64,000 bases of DNA from Virgisporangium ochraceum (GTDB lineage Bacteria; Actinomycetota; Actinomycetes; Mycobacteriales; Micromonosporaceae), in contig NZ_BOPH01000061.1 in the NCBI RefSeq assembly GCF_016863655.1, positions 1 through 64,000 on the forward strand. The letters run 5' to 3'. Shown one piece after another: positions 25,794 to 32,898 of this stretch (position 1 is the stretch's first letter; each line of letters begins with the position of its first letter). The notes below the pieces were generated by a model. It had not been told where the DNA came from and made no database searches. It was given only the letters and a program-made list of their open reading frames with translations. The translations under genes and the position numbers were made by a program.

Positions 25794-26972
25794 GTGACCC
25801 CCGGTCGCCCACCCCGCGTGCTAGTCGACGCCACGAGTGTCCCCGCCGACAGGGGCGGTGTCGGGCGCTACGTCGACGGGCTGCTGGGCGCCTTGGTGAA
25901 CACGGACGCCGACATCGCGGTCGTCTGCCAGCGCACCGACTCCGAGCGGTACGCCCGCGAGCTTCCCGCCGCCCGGGTCGTGGCCGCGCCGGCCGCCGCC
26001 GCGCACCGCCCGGCCCGCCTCGCCTGGGAGCAGACCGGCCTGCCGCTGCTCGCCCAGCAGATCGGCGCCGACGTGCTGCACTCGCCGTTCTACACGTGCC
26101 CGTTGCGCATCAGCTGCCCGGTCACGGTCACCGTGCACGACGCCACGTTCTTCACCGAGCCGGAGCACTACGACAAGTCGCGCCGCACGTTCTTCCGGTC
26201 GGCCATCAAGACGTCGCTGCGCCGGGCCGCGCGCGTCATCGTCCCCTCGAAGGCCACCCGCGACGAGCTGATCCGCCTCCTCGAGGCCGACCCGACCCGC
26301 ATCGACGTCGCCTACCACGGCGTCGACCCGGGCGCGTTCCACGTGCCGGCGGAGGAGGAGAAGGCGCGAGTCCGGGCCCGCCTGGGCCTCGGCGCCACCG
26401 GCTACATCGCGTTCCTGGGCGCGAAGGAGCCGCGCAAGAACGTCCCGAGCCTGATCCGCGGCTGGGTCACGGCGGTGCGGAACCGCCCCAACCCGCCGGC
26501 GCTGGTCGTGGCCGGCGGCTCCGGCCACGACGACGAGATCGACCAGGCTGTGTCGGAGGTGCCGGCCCACCTGCGGCTGCTGCGCCCCGGCTACCTCCGG
26601 TACACCGACCTGCCGGGCTTCCTGGGCGGCGCCATGGTGGCCGCGTACCCGTCCTTCGGCGAGGGCTTCGGCCTGCCGATCCTCGAAGCGATGGCCTGCG
26701 GCACCCCGGTGCTCACCACGCCCCGGCTGTCGCTGCCCGAGGTCGGCGGCGAGGCCGTGGCGTACACCGGTCCCGACCCGGAGGAGATCGGCCGCGACCT
26801 GGCCGCCCTGCTCGACGACGAGCCCCGCCGCAAGACGCTGGCCGCCGCCGGCCTGGCCCGGGCACAGGAGTTCACCTGGGCCACCAGCGCCGAGGTGCAC
26901 CTGGCGGCCTGGACGCGCGCCGCACGCGAAGCCGCCGTCCTCGGCGACGCCGCCCGCGGCGCGCTGCGGTAG
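25794..26972 (+). CDS. Glycosyltransferase family 4 (GT-B) protein
   Basis: This encodes 392 residues. The N-terminal half has VDATSVPADRGGVGRYVDGLL, and the C-terminal half has the nucleotide-sugar site in SFGEGFGLPILEAMACGTPV. This is the GT1/GT4 pattern of retaining glycosyltransferases, commonly mannosyltransferases. The GTG at 25794 is preceded by GGAGGAG at seven bases. The neighbouring mannose-1-phosphate guanylyltransferase gene, convergent to it, suggests a GDP-mannose donor, but the acceptor cannot be read. Confidence 0.9.
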   Translation: MTPGRPPRVLVDATSVPADRGGVGRYVDGLLGALVNTDADIAVVCQRTDSERYARELPAARVVAAPAAAAHRPARLAWEQTGLPLLAQQIGADVLHSPFYTCPLRISCPVTVTVHDATFFTEPEHYDKSRRTFFRSAIKTSLRRAARVIVPSKATRDELIRLLEADPTRIDVAYHGVDPGAFHVPAEEEKARVRARLGLGATGYIAFLGAKEPRKNVPSLIRGWVTAVRNRPNPPALVVAGGSGHDDEIDQAVSEVPAHLRLLRPGYLRYTDLPGFLGGAMVAAYPSFGEGFGLPILEAMACGTPVLTTPRLSLPEVGGEAVAYTGPDPEEIGRDLAALLDDEPRRKTLAAAGLARAQEFTWATSAEVHLAAWTRAAREAAVLGDAARGALR

Positions 26973-27010
26973 CCGGAGTCCTCGGCGCCGCCCGCGGCGC
27001 GCCGCGGTAG
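26939..27010. repeat. Imperfect duplication of the glycosyltransferase 3' end
   Basis: The last 34 bases of the gene, including CGCCCGCGGCGCGC and the TAG, reappear as a 31-base near copy ending with CGGTAG at 27010. The repeat is extremely GC-rich and can fold. It fills the gap between two convergent genes, where it may end transcription. Confidence 0.6.
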
Positions 27011-28105
27011 CTAGAGGTACCCGGAGGCGCCGCGCTCGCGGAGGCTGTCGACGACGGCCTTCACCTCCTGGGCCCGCCCGCGGGAGCACACCAGGAGAGC
27101 GTCGTCGGTGTCGACGATGATGATGTCGGTCAGGCCCACGGCGGCCACGAGGCGCCCGCTGCCCGGCACCACGACCACGTCGGCCGCGTCGTGCAGGACC
27201 ACCTCGCCCTTCGCGTCGTCGGCGTCGAGCACCACGTTGCCGCGCGCGTCGGCGGGCAGCACGTCACCGAGGGTGTGGAAGTCGCCGACGTCGTTCCAGC
27301 CGAACGTGCCCGGCACCGTGGCCACCAGGCCCTCGGCCGCCGCACCCTCCATCACCGCGTAGTCGACGGAGATCTTCTTCAGTGTCGGCCAGACCTCGCC
27401 CAGCCGGTCCTCGCGGCGCGGCCCGTGCCAGGCGGCCGCGATGCGGCGCAGCCCGTCGTGCAGTTCGGGCTGCTGGCGGGCCAGCTCGTCGAGGAACACG
27501 TCGACGCGCCAGAGGAACATGCTCGCGTTCCACAGGTACTGGCGGGAGCGCACGTACGCCTCGGCGCGGGCCGCGTCGGGCTTCTCGGCGAACTCCTCGA
27601 CCGCCCGGATCGGGCCGTCGCCGTCGGTGGCGCCGCACTTCAGGTAGCCGTAGCCGGTCTCGGCGCGGGTCGGCGTGATGCCGATCGTCATCAGCTTGCC
27701 GGCGCGGGCACCCTCGGCCGCGGCGCGCACCACGGCCTGGAACGCCGGCACGTCGGCCACCAGGTGGTCGGACGCGAACGAACCCATGAGCGCCGTCGGC
27801 TCGCGCTCGGCGATCACCGCCGCGGCGAGGCCGATCGCGGCGCAGGAGTCGCGCGGGGCCGGCTCCACCAGGATGTTGCTCTCTGGCAGGTCGGGAAGTT
27901 GGCGGGCCACCGCGGCGGCGTGCGCCACGCCGGTGACCACCATCGTGGTGTCGGCGGTGGCGAGTCCGTCGAGCCGCTCGGCCGTCGCCTGGAGCAGCGT
28001 CGACGACGTACCGGTCAGCGGGTGCAGGAACTTGGGGTGGCCGGCCCGTGACAGCGGCCACAGCCGCGTGCCACTTCCTCCGGCGAGAACTACGGCATAA
28101 AGCAC
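27011..28105 (-). CDS. manC: Mannose-1-phosphate guanylyltransferase
   Basis: This encodes 364 residues. LAGGSGTRLWPLSRAGHPK is the pyrophosphorylase signature that binds GTP and Mg, and EEFAEKPD is the second family motif. It makes GDP-mannose from mannose-1-phosphate for cell envelope mannosylation. It pairs functionally with manB at 46908 and manA at 50674 in this window. The length fits the shorter, monofunctional GMP type without an isomerase domain. Confidence 0.92.
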   Translation of the reverse strand: MLYAVVLAGGSGTRLWPLSRAGHPKFLHPLTGTSSTLLQATAERLDGLATADTTMVVTGVAHAAAVARQLPDLPESNILVEPAPRDSCAAIGLAAAVIAEREPTALMGSFASDHLVADVPAFQAVVRAAAEGARAGKLMTIGITPTRAETGYGYLKCGATDGDGPIRAVEEFAEKPDAARAEAYVRSRQYLWNASMFLWRVDVFLDELARQQPELHDGLRRIAAAWHGPRREDRLGEVWPTLKKISVDYAVMEGAAAEGLVATVPGTFGWNDVGDFHTLGDVLPADARGNVVLDADDAKGEVVLHDAADVVVVPGSGRLVAAVGLTDIIIVDTDDALLVCSRGRAQEVKAVVDSLRERGASGYL

Positions 28106-28132
28106 CCGTCCATCATGCCGGATGAATCTGCG

Positions 28133-28660
28133 TCACGTTGAGTAAGCCCATCGGAGTGCGGGTCCGATCAACGGGACCACGCCGTCGGCCAGGGGCGACG
28201 GCAGCGCGTCGGGCGCGAACCAGGCGAGGTCCTTCGACTCGGCGCTGCACACGGGTTCGGCGCCCTCGGGGGCGAGCACGGCGTACCGCACGTCGTAGTG
28301 CACGCTCGGCCCGAACCGGCAGCGCACCGGGTGCACGTCGAGGCCGATCGGCTCCGGCCCGATCAGCAGCCCGTCGATGCCCGACTCCTCGCGTGCCTCG
28401 CGCAGCGCCGCCGCCGCGAGCGTCGCGTCGCCGGGCTCGCAGTGGCCGCCCATCTGCATCCACGCGCCGACCCGGCCGTGCAGGCACAGCAGCACGCGTT
28501 CGCGGTCGGGCGCGACGACGAGCGCGCTCGCGGTGAGGTGCGGCCCGGCCGTGGTGGGCAGCACCGACTCCGGCCCGGTGGCGAGCAGGTCGCGGAACGT
28601 TCTGGCGTCCGGAGTGGACAGTCCACTGAGGACATTTCGGGCGTCGGTGTAGAGCGTCAC
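28133..28660 (-). CDS. NUDIX hydrolase
   Basis: This encodes 175 residues. The Nudix region GGHCEPGDATLAAAALREAR followed by EESGI is present, with Asp in place of the usual GE and one extra residue before the RE pair, a variant common in actinobacteria. MQMGGHCEPG forms the substrate pocket. I start at GTG 28660 because GGGAG lies five bases before it. A GTG at 28681 is possible but lacks such a site. It sits downstream of fbiB on the same strand with a 34-base gap and may be cotranscribed. The substrate is unknown. Confidence 0.85.
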   Translation of the reverse strand: MTLYTDARNVLSGLSTPDARTFRDLLATGPESVLPTTAGPHLTASALVVAPDRERVLLCLHGRVGAWMQMGGHCEPGDATLAAAALREAREESGIDGLLIGPEPIGLDVHPVRCRFGPSVHYDVRYAVLAPEGAEPVCSAESKDLAWFAPDALPSPLADGVVPLIGPALRWAYST

Positions 28661-28694
28661 TGTGTCTCCCAAATCCCGCACAAGAGCGCCGGCA

Positions 28695-29756
28695 TCACTG
28701 CCTCCGCTCCGCTCCGGAAGCAATGCCGGCCGGCATCCCCACCGTGATCGTGCCGAACGGCGCGTCGGCGCCCGGCTCGTCGGTCCAGGTCGAGGCGAGG
28801 CCGGCGGCCGCCAGGGCGGCGCGCAGCCGGTGGATGTCGGCGCCCGCACGGGCCGGGCGCCGCGGGTCGCCGCCGGGTCGCAGCGTCACCCTTCTACTGG
28901 ACGCGCTGAGCACGTCGACCGTCGTGTCCACCATGGACAGTGCGTGCTCCACCGCGCCCTGTGGCAGGTCGCCGTCGCCGAGCGGAACGTCGTCCGGGAG
29001 CGTGGCGGCCCGGCGGAGACCGTCGGCGCGCGCCTCCGCGGTCCCGAGCGCGAACATGTCCTCCGGGCCGGCGCGCACCAGCGCGCGGGCGCCGCCCTCG
29101 GCGGACGCCGTGAAGCGGAACCCCCGGACGACCGCGACCGGCACCTGCTCGGCCTTGCCCTTCACCAGGTCGGCCGCCGCGGCCAGCTCGTCGACGACGG
29201 CCACCTGGGTGACGTCGAGGATGTTGCCGTAGGCGTCGGGCCCGCCCCGGTAGTCGCGCACCGGTTCGATGCCCGCCGCGCCGATGGCCACGTCGGTCTG
29301 GCCGATCCGCCACGGGCGTCCCATGGTGTCGGAGACGACGACCGCGACGTCCACACCGGACAGTGCGCGGATCCGGGCCCGCAGCGCGGCGGCCGAGGCG
29401 TCGGGGTCGGCCGGCAGCAGCACGAGGAGGGAGCGGTCCACATTGGACTCGTCGACGCCGGCGGCGGCCAGCACCAGACCGTGGTGGGTCTGCACGATGC
29501 GCATCGGCCCGCGCCGGGCCACCACGCGCGCCGTCTCGCTGTCGATGGCGCGGTCGCGGGCGGCGTCGCGCTCGGGCCCGGGCTCGGGCGGCAGCGGGAC
29601 GAGTCGGCCCTCCGCCTTGCTGACCACCTTGCTGGTGACCACGACGACGTCGCCGTCGGCCAGCCACGGCGCGGCGTCGGTGATGAGCGCGGCCAGGTCG
29701 GCGCCCGGTGTCACGTCGCCGATCCCGGTGACCGGACGGACGGTGAGCTCAGACAT
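28695..29756 (-). CDS. fbiB: Coenzyme F420-0:L-glutamate ligase (FbiB/CofE)
   Basis: This encodes 353 residues. The first 250 are a CofE domain (VVVTSKVVSKAEGRLV, VVVSDTMGRPWRIGQTDVAIG), which adds glutamates to F420-0 using GTP. Mycobacterial FbiB is about 450 residues because it carries a C-terminal FMN nitroreductase-like domain that reduces dehydro-F420-0. Here only about 100 residues follow (a short Arg/Ala-rich segment and an FGTITVGMPAG end), so that domain is missing. The ATG overlaps the end of fbiA by eight bases, so the two are coupled. Confidence 0.9.
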   Translation of the reverse strand: MSELTVRPVTGIGDVTPGADLAALITDAAPWLADGDVVVVTSKVVSKAEGRLVPLPPEPGPERDAARDRAIDSETARVVARRGPMRIVQTHHGLVLAAAGVDESNVDRSLLVLLPADPDASAAALRARIRALSGVDVAVVVSDTMGRPWRIGQTDVAIGAAGIEPVRDYRGGPDAYGNILDVTQVAVVDELAAAADLVKGKAEQVPVAVVRGFRFTASAEGGARALVRAGPEDMFALGTAEARADGLRRAATLPDDVPLGDGDLPQGAVEHALSMVDTTVDVLSASSRRVTLRPGGDPRRPARAGADIHRLRAALAAAGLASTWTDEPGADAPFGTITVGMPAGIASGAERRQ

Positions 29757-30702
29757 CGAGGCCCGCCGCCGTGAGCGCCGCTGTTGCGATCGCGGCGGCG
29801 GCGTCCACATCGGACATCCACAGAGGACGGTCGACGACCCGGACGCCGTCGACGGTGGTGCCCGCGTCGGCGGTGTCGACGAGCCACGCGTCGAGGATGC
29901 CGCCCGCGGACCTCGCGCCGTAGAGCCCGCCGACCCCGGCGGCGGTGCACTCCACGCCCAGGGTGGCGAGGCACTTGTCGGCCATGCCGCGCACCGGCGC
30001 GCCATTGATGATCGGGCTGACGCCCACCACCGGCTTCGTCAGCGCCTCCTTCAGGCCGGGAACGGCCAGGATCGGCGCGATGCTCACGACCGGGTTGCTG
30101 GGTGCCAGCAGCACGGCGTCGGCGGTGGCGAGCGCGTCGGGCACTCCCGGCGCCGGCTTGGCCGCCTCCGCGCCGACGAACACGAACCGCTTCGCCGGCA
30201 ACGCGCCCCGGTGCCGGACCCACCACTCCTGGAAATGCAGCGCCTCGGTCTCCGTGACCACGTGGGTCTCCACCCGGTCGTCGGTGGCCGGCAGCACGCG
30301 CACGCCGGGCTGCCAGCGGGCGCACAGCGCCTCGGTGACCGCCGACAGGGGGTAACCGGCGTCGAGCATGCGGGTACGCACCAGGTGGGTGGCGAGGTCG
30401 CGGTCGCCGAGGCCGAACCAGGTCGGCTCGGCCCCGTAGGCGACCAGCTCCTCCTTCACGACCCAGGTCTCGTCGCGTCGGCCCCAGCCGCGCTCGGGAT
30501 CGGCCGCGCCGCCGAGCGTGTACACCACTGTGTCGAGATCGGGACAGATCCTCAGGCCGTGCAGCGTCACGTCGTCACCGACATTGACGACGGCCGTGAC
30601 CTCGGCCGGCTCGCCCCGCGCCGCGAGCCGCCGGGCCACTTCCCGCACGCCCACCAGGAAGCGGGCGCCACCGATGCCGCCGGCCAGAACCACGATGTGC
30701 AT
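29749..30702 (-). CDS. fbiA: 2-phospholactate/phosphoenolpyruvate transferase FbiA (CofD)
   Basis: This encodes 317 residues. The start MHIVVLAGGIGGARFLVGV and the internal VNVGDDVTLHGLRICPDLD are typical of CofD, which joins the lactyl-type group to Fo during F420 synthesis. LAPSNPVVSIAPILAVPG is the third family motif. An in-frame codon 12 positions earlier exists, but the family starts at this Met. It is the first gene of the fbiA-fbiB unit. fbiC, which makes Fo, is 2 kb away on the other strand. Confidence 0.95.
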   Translation of the reverse strand: MHIVVLAGGIGGARFLVGVREVARRLAARGEPAEVTAVVNVGDDVTLHGLRICPDLDTVVYTLGGAADPERGWGRRDETWVVKEELVAYGAEPTWFGLGDRDLATHLVRTRMLDAGYPLSAVTEALCARWQPGVRVLPATDDRVETHVVTETEALHFQEWWVRHRGALPAKRFVFVGAEAAKPAPGVPDALATADAVLLAPSNPVVSIAPILAVPGLKEALTKPVVGVSPIINGAPVRGMADKCLATLGVECTAAGVGGLYGARSAGGILDAWLVDTADAGTTVDGVRVVDRPLWMSDVDAAAAIATAALTAAGLDV

Positions 30703-30821
30703 GGGTAGCAATACTTCCGTAGGCGCGGGTGCGACCATCCCGGGGGTGTTCGGTATCCCGGCCAGCGGCGTGACGCACTAGGCTCGCATCCGTCCGTATG
30801 TGTCAGCCCATTGGGGGATCC

Positions 30822-32789
30822 GTGACTACCCAGCCCACCGGTCCGCACGGCACGGCCCCGCCGTCGGCCGCTGAGCAGACGAAGCCATTCCGTCAGGTGA
30901 TCGCATTCGTGCTGCTCGGTGGCACCGCGGTCCTCCTGCTGATCACCTTCGCGCGTCTGCTGCTCCAGTTCGACGACTTCAGCGGGACGTTCTCCGCCCG
31001 CGCCAACCAGTTGGCAGACGACTTCGTCTCGCTGCCGGTCATCCTGGCGCTGGCCGTGGCCGTGCTGATCGCCACGCATGTGCGACCGCCGGTGCCGATG
31101 GCCCGGATCATCACGATCGTCGCGCTGGCCCTGGCCGGCTTCGCGGCGTTCTTCGCACTGGTCAGCATCTTCACCGGGTTCGCGCACACGGCCGGCGACG
31201 GCGGCGTCGAGGGCACCGGAGACGTCCGGCGGGCCTTCGAGGACCTGCTCGTGCGGCTCGTGCTGCTGTCCTTCCTGGCGGTCGTCGGGTTCGTGGCCTT
31301 CCGGTCGCTGCGGGGGCTACCGGCGGCGCAGCAGTTCGCCTACGCGGGTGGCTACCAGCAGCCCGGTGTCCAGACCGGCGGCCAGCAGGCGGTCCCCGGG
31401 TACGGCTACGGCCAGCCCGGCTACCAGCAGCAGACCGGCTACGTGCCCACCGGCGGGGCCGGCGCGACGCAGGCGTACCAGCCCGGCCAGCCGTACCCGG
31501 CCACCGGCGCGACGCAGTACGCGCAGCAGCCCGCCGCCGGCGGGTACCAGGCCACCCCGGCGGGCGGCTACCCGACCGCGGGTCAGCAGCCGGTTCAGCC
31601 GGGCCAGCAGCCGGGCGCCGCGCAGGGTGCACAGCAGGGTGCACAGCAGGCGACGCAGTCGGGCGGGTTCGCCGCGGCCGGATGGCCGGGCGGCGCGACC
31701 GCGGCGGGTGCGGCCGGTGGTGCCGCCGCCGGCGCGGCGGCAGGTGCCGCATCGGGTGGCGCGACGGGTGCGCAGGGTTACACCGGGCAGCCGGGGTACG
31801 GCGGCTACGGCGCCAGCACCGGCACCGACACGTCGGCCACCGCCGGCTCCTCGCCCGAGGCGCCCACCGCGGCCACCGCCTCCACCGCGGCCGCGCCCAC
31901 GTCGGGTGTGCCGACGTCGGGGTCCGACGACCTCACGTCGCCGTTCGGCCCGGCTCCGACGAGCAGCGCCGGCCCGTCGACGTCGGAGTCCACGTCGCCG
32001 TCGTCCGACCCGGTCGCGTCGCCGTTCGGGTCGACGCCGTCGAGTGCTCCGACATCGGGGCCGGCGTCGCCGTACGGGTCCACGCCGTCGAGTGCTCCGA
32101 CATCGGGGCCAGCGTCGCCGTACGGGTCCACGCCCACCGCGGGGGCTTCGCCGTACTCCACGCCACCGTCGACCTCGTCGGGCGCGGCCACCTCCGGGTG
32201 GCCGTCGATCGGGCAGTCGTCGGGCACGGAGGCGGCCGCGTCGCCGTTCGCCTCGCCGTACTCGGCGCCGCCCGCCGCGGGTGGCTCGTCGGCTCCGTCG
32301 ACGGGCGCGCCCGTGGCGCCGTCGACCGGAACCCCGGCCACGCCGCCCACCTCGGGACCGCCCGCGGCCCCGTCACCGGGTTCGGCGTTCACGCCGTACT
32401 CCCCCCCGCCGGGCGGCTCCCCGTCCGAGCAGGCGACCTCGCCGTTCGGCACCGCCCCGTCGTCGTCCGCGTCCCCGTTCGGGGAGGCGCCGGCGTCCAG
32501 TTCGCCGTTCGGCACCCCGCCGGCGCAGCCGGTGTCGCCGGCCAGCGGTGGCCAGCCCGGCACCGTGTCCGGTCCGGCGAACTCCGGCGACCCGGGCCTG
32601 GAGGGCGAGAGCACCACGGTCCTGCGCCCGGGCGCGTCGTCACGCGGCAGTGACGAGCCCACGCAGACCGTGAGCGGCGAGGAGCCGACCGCGCAGGTCG
32701 ACCAGCCCGACGAGGAGGGCCAGCGCACGCAGGTCATCCGGCCGGGCCAGAACAACCAGAACGACCAGCCCACCGAGCGCTGGCACTGA
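30822..32789 (+). CDS. Membrane protein with long disordered Gln/Gly/Ser/Pro tail
   Basis: This encodes 655 residues. Four hydrophobic helices lie in about the first 170 residues (for example FVLLGGTAVLLLITFARLLL and PVILALAVAVLIATHV). The tail begins with YQQPG- and GQQ-type repeats and continues as Ser/Pro/Thr/Ala-rich repeats, ending with acidic segments and a TQTV/TQVIRPGQ tail. The TQVIRP-like ends resemble phosphorylatable Thr motifs of FHA partners, but this is speculation. GTG 30822 has GGGGGA just before it. It shares overall architecture, not clear sequence identity, with the two proteins at 17969-20616. The function is unknown. Confidence 0.7.
   Translation: MTTQPTGPHGTAPPSAAEQTKPFRQVIAFVLLGGTAVLLLITFARLLLQFDDFSGTFSARANQLADDFVSLPVILALAVAVLIATHVRPPVPMARIITIVALALAGFAAFFALVSIFTGFAHTAGDGGVEGTGDVRRAFEDLLVRLVLLSFLAVVGFVAFRSLRGLPAAQQFAYAGGYQQPGVQTGGQQAVPGYGYGQPGYQQQTGYVPTGGAGATQAYQPGQPYPATGATQYAQQPAAGGYQATPAGGYPTAGQQPVQPGQQPGAAQGAQQGAQQATQSGGFAAAGWPGGATAAGAAGGAAAGAAAGAASGGATGAQGYTGQPGYGGYGASTGTDTSATAGSSPEAPTAATASTAAAPTSGVPTSGSDDLTSPFGPAPTSSAGPSTSESTSPSSDPVASPFGSTPSSAPTSGPASPYGSTPSSAPTSGPASPYGSTPTAGASPYSTPPSTSSGAATSGWPSIGQSSGTEAAASPFASPYSAPPAAGGSSAPSTGAPVAPSTGTPATPPTSGPPAAPSPGSAFTPYSPPPGGSPSEQATSPFGTAPSSSASPFGEAPASSSPFGTPPAQPVSPASGGQPGTVSGPANSGDPGLEGESTTVLRPGASSRGSDEPTQTVSGEEPTAQVDQPDEEGQRTQVIRPGQNNQNDQPTERWH
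32034..32129. repeat. Two 48-bp direct repeats in the tail-coding region
   Basis: Two adjacent 48-base units, 32034-32081 and 32082-32129, differ at one base. They encode a 16-residue unit containing SSAPTSGPASPYGS. Recent duplication is likely. Confidence 0.9.
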
Positions 32790-32805
32790 CCGAACGCGAC
32801 TGGGG

Positions 32806-32831
32806 TGCCGCGGACCTCCGGGTCCGCGGCA
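32806..32831 (+). terminator. Hairpin terminator after the tail-protein gene
   Basis: TGCCGCGGACC, loop TCCG, GGTCCGCGGCA forms a perfect 11-bp stem with a stable UNCG-type tetraloop, 17 bases after the stop codon. No T-run follows, as usual in this high-GC group. Confidence 0.65.
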
Positions 32832-32898
32832 ACCTTCCCGTCCGGGGCGTGATGCGCGTCGCATAGTGGGGCGCGCCCTCCGTCGTAGGCTGCAAGGC

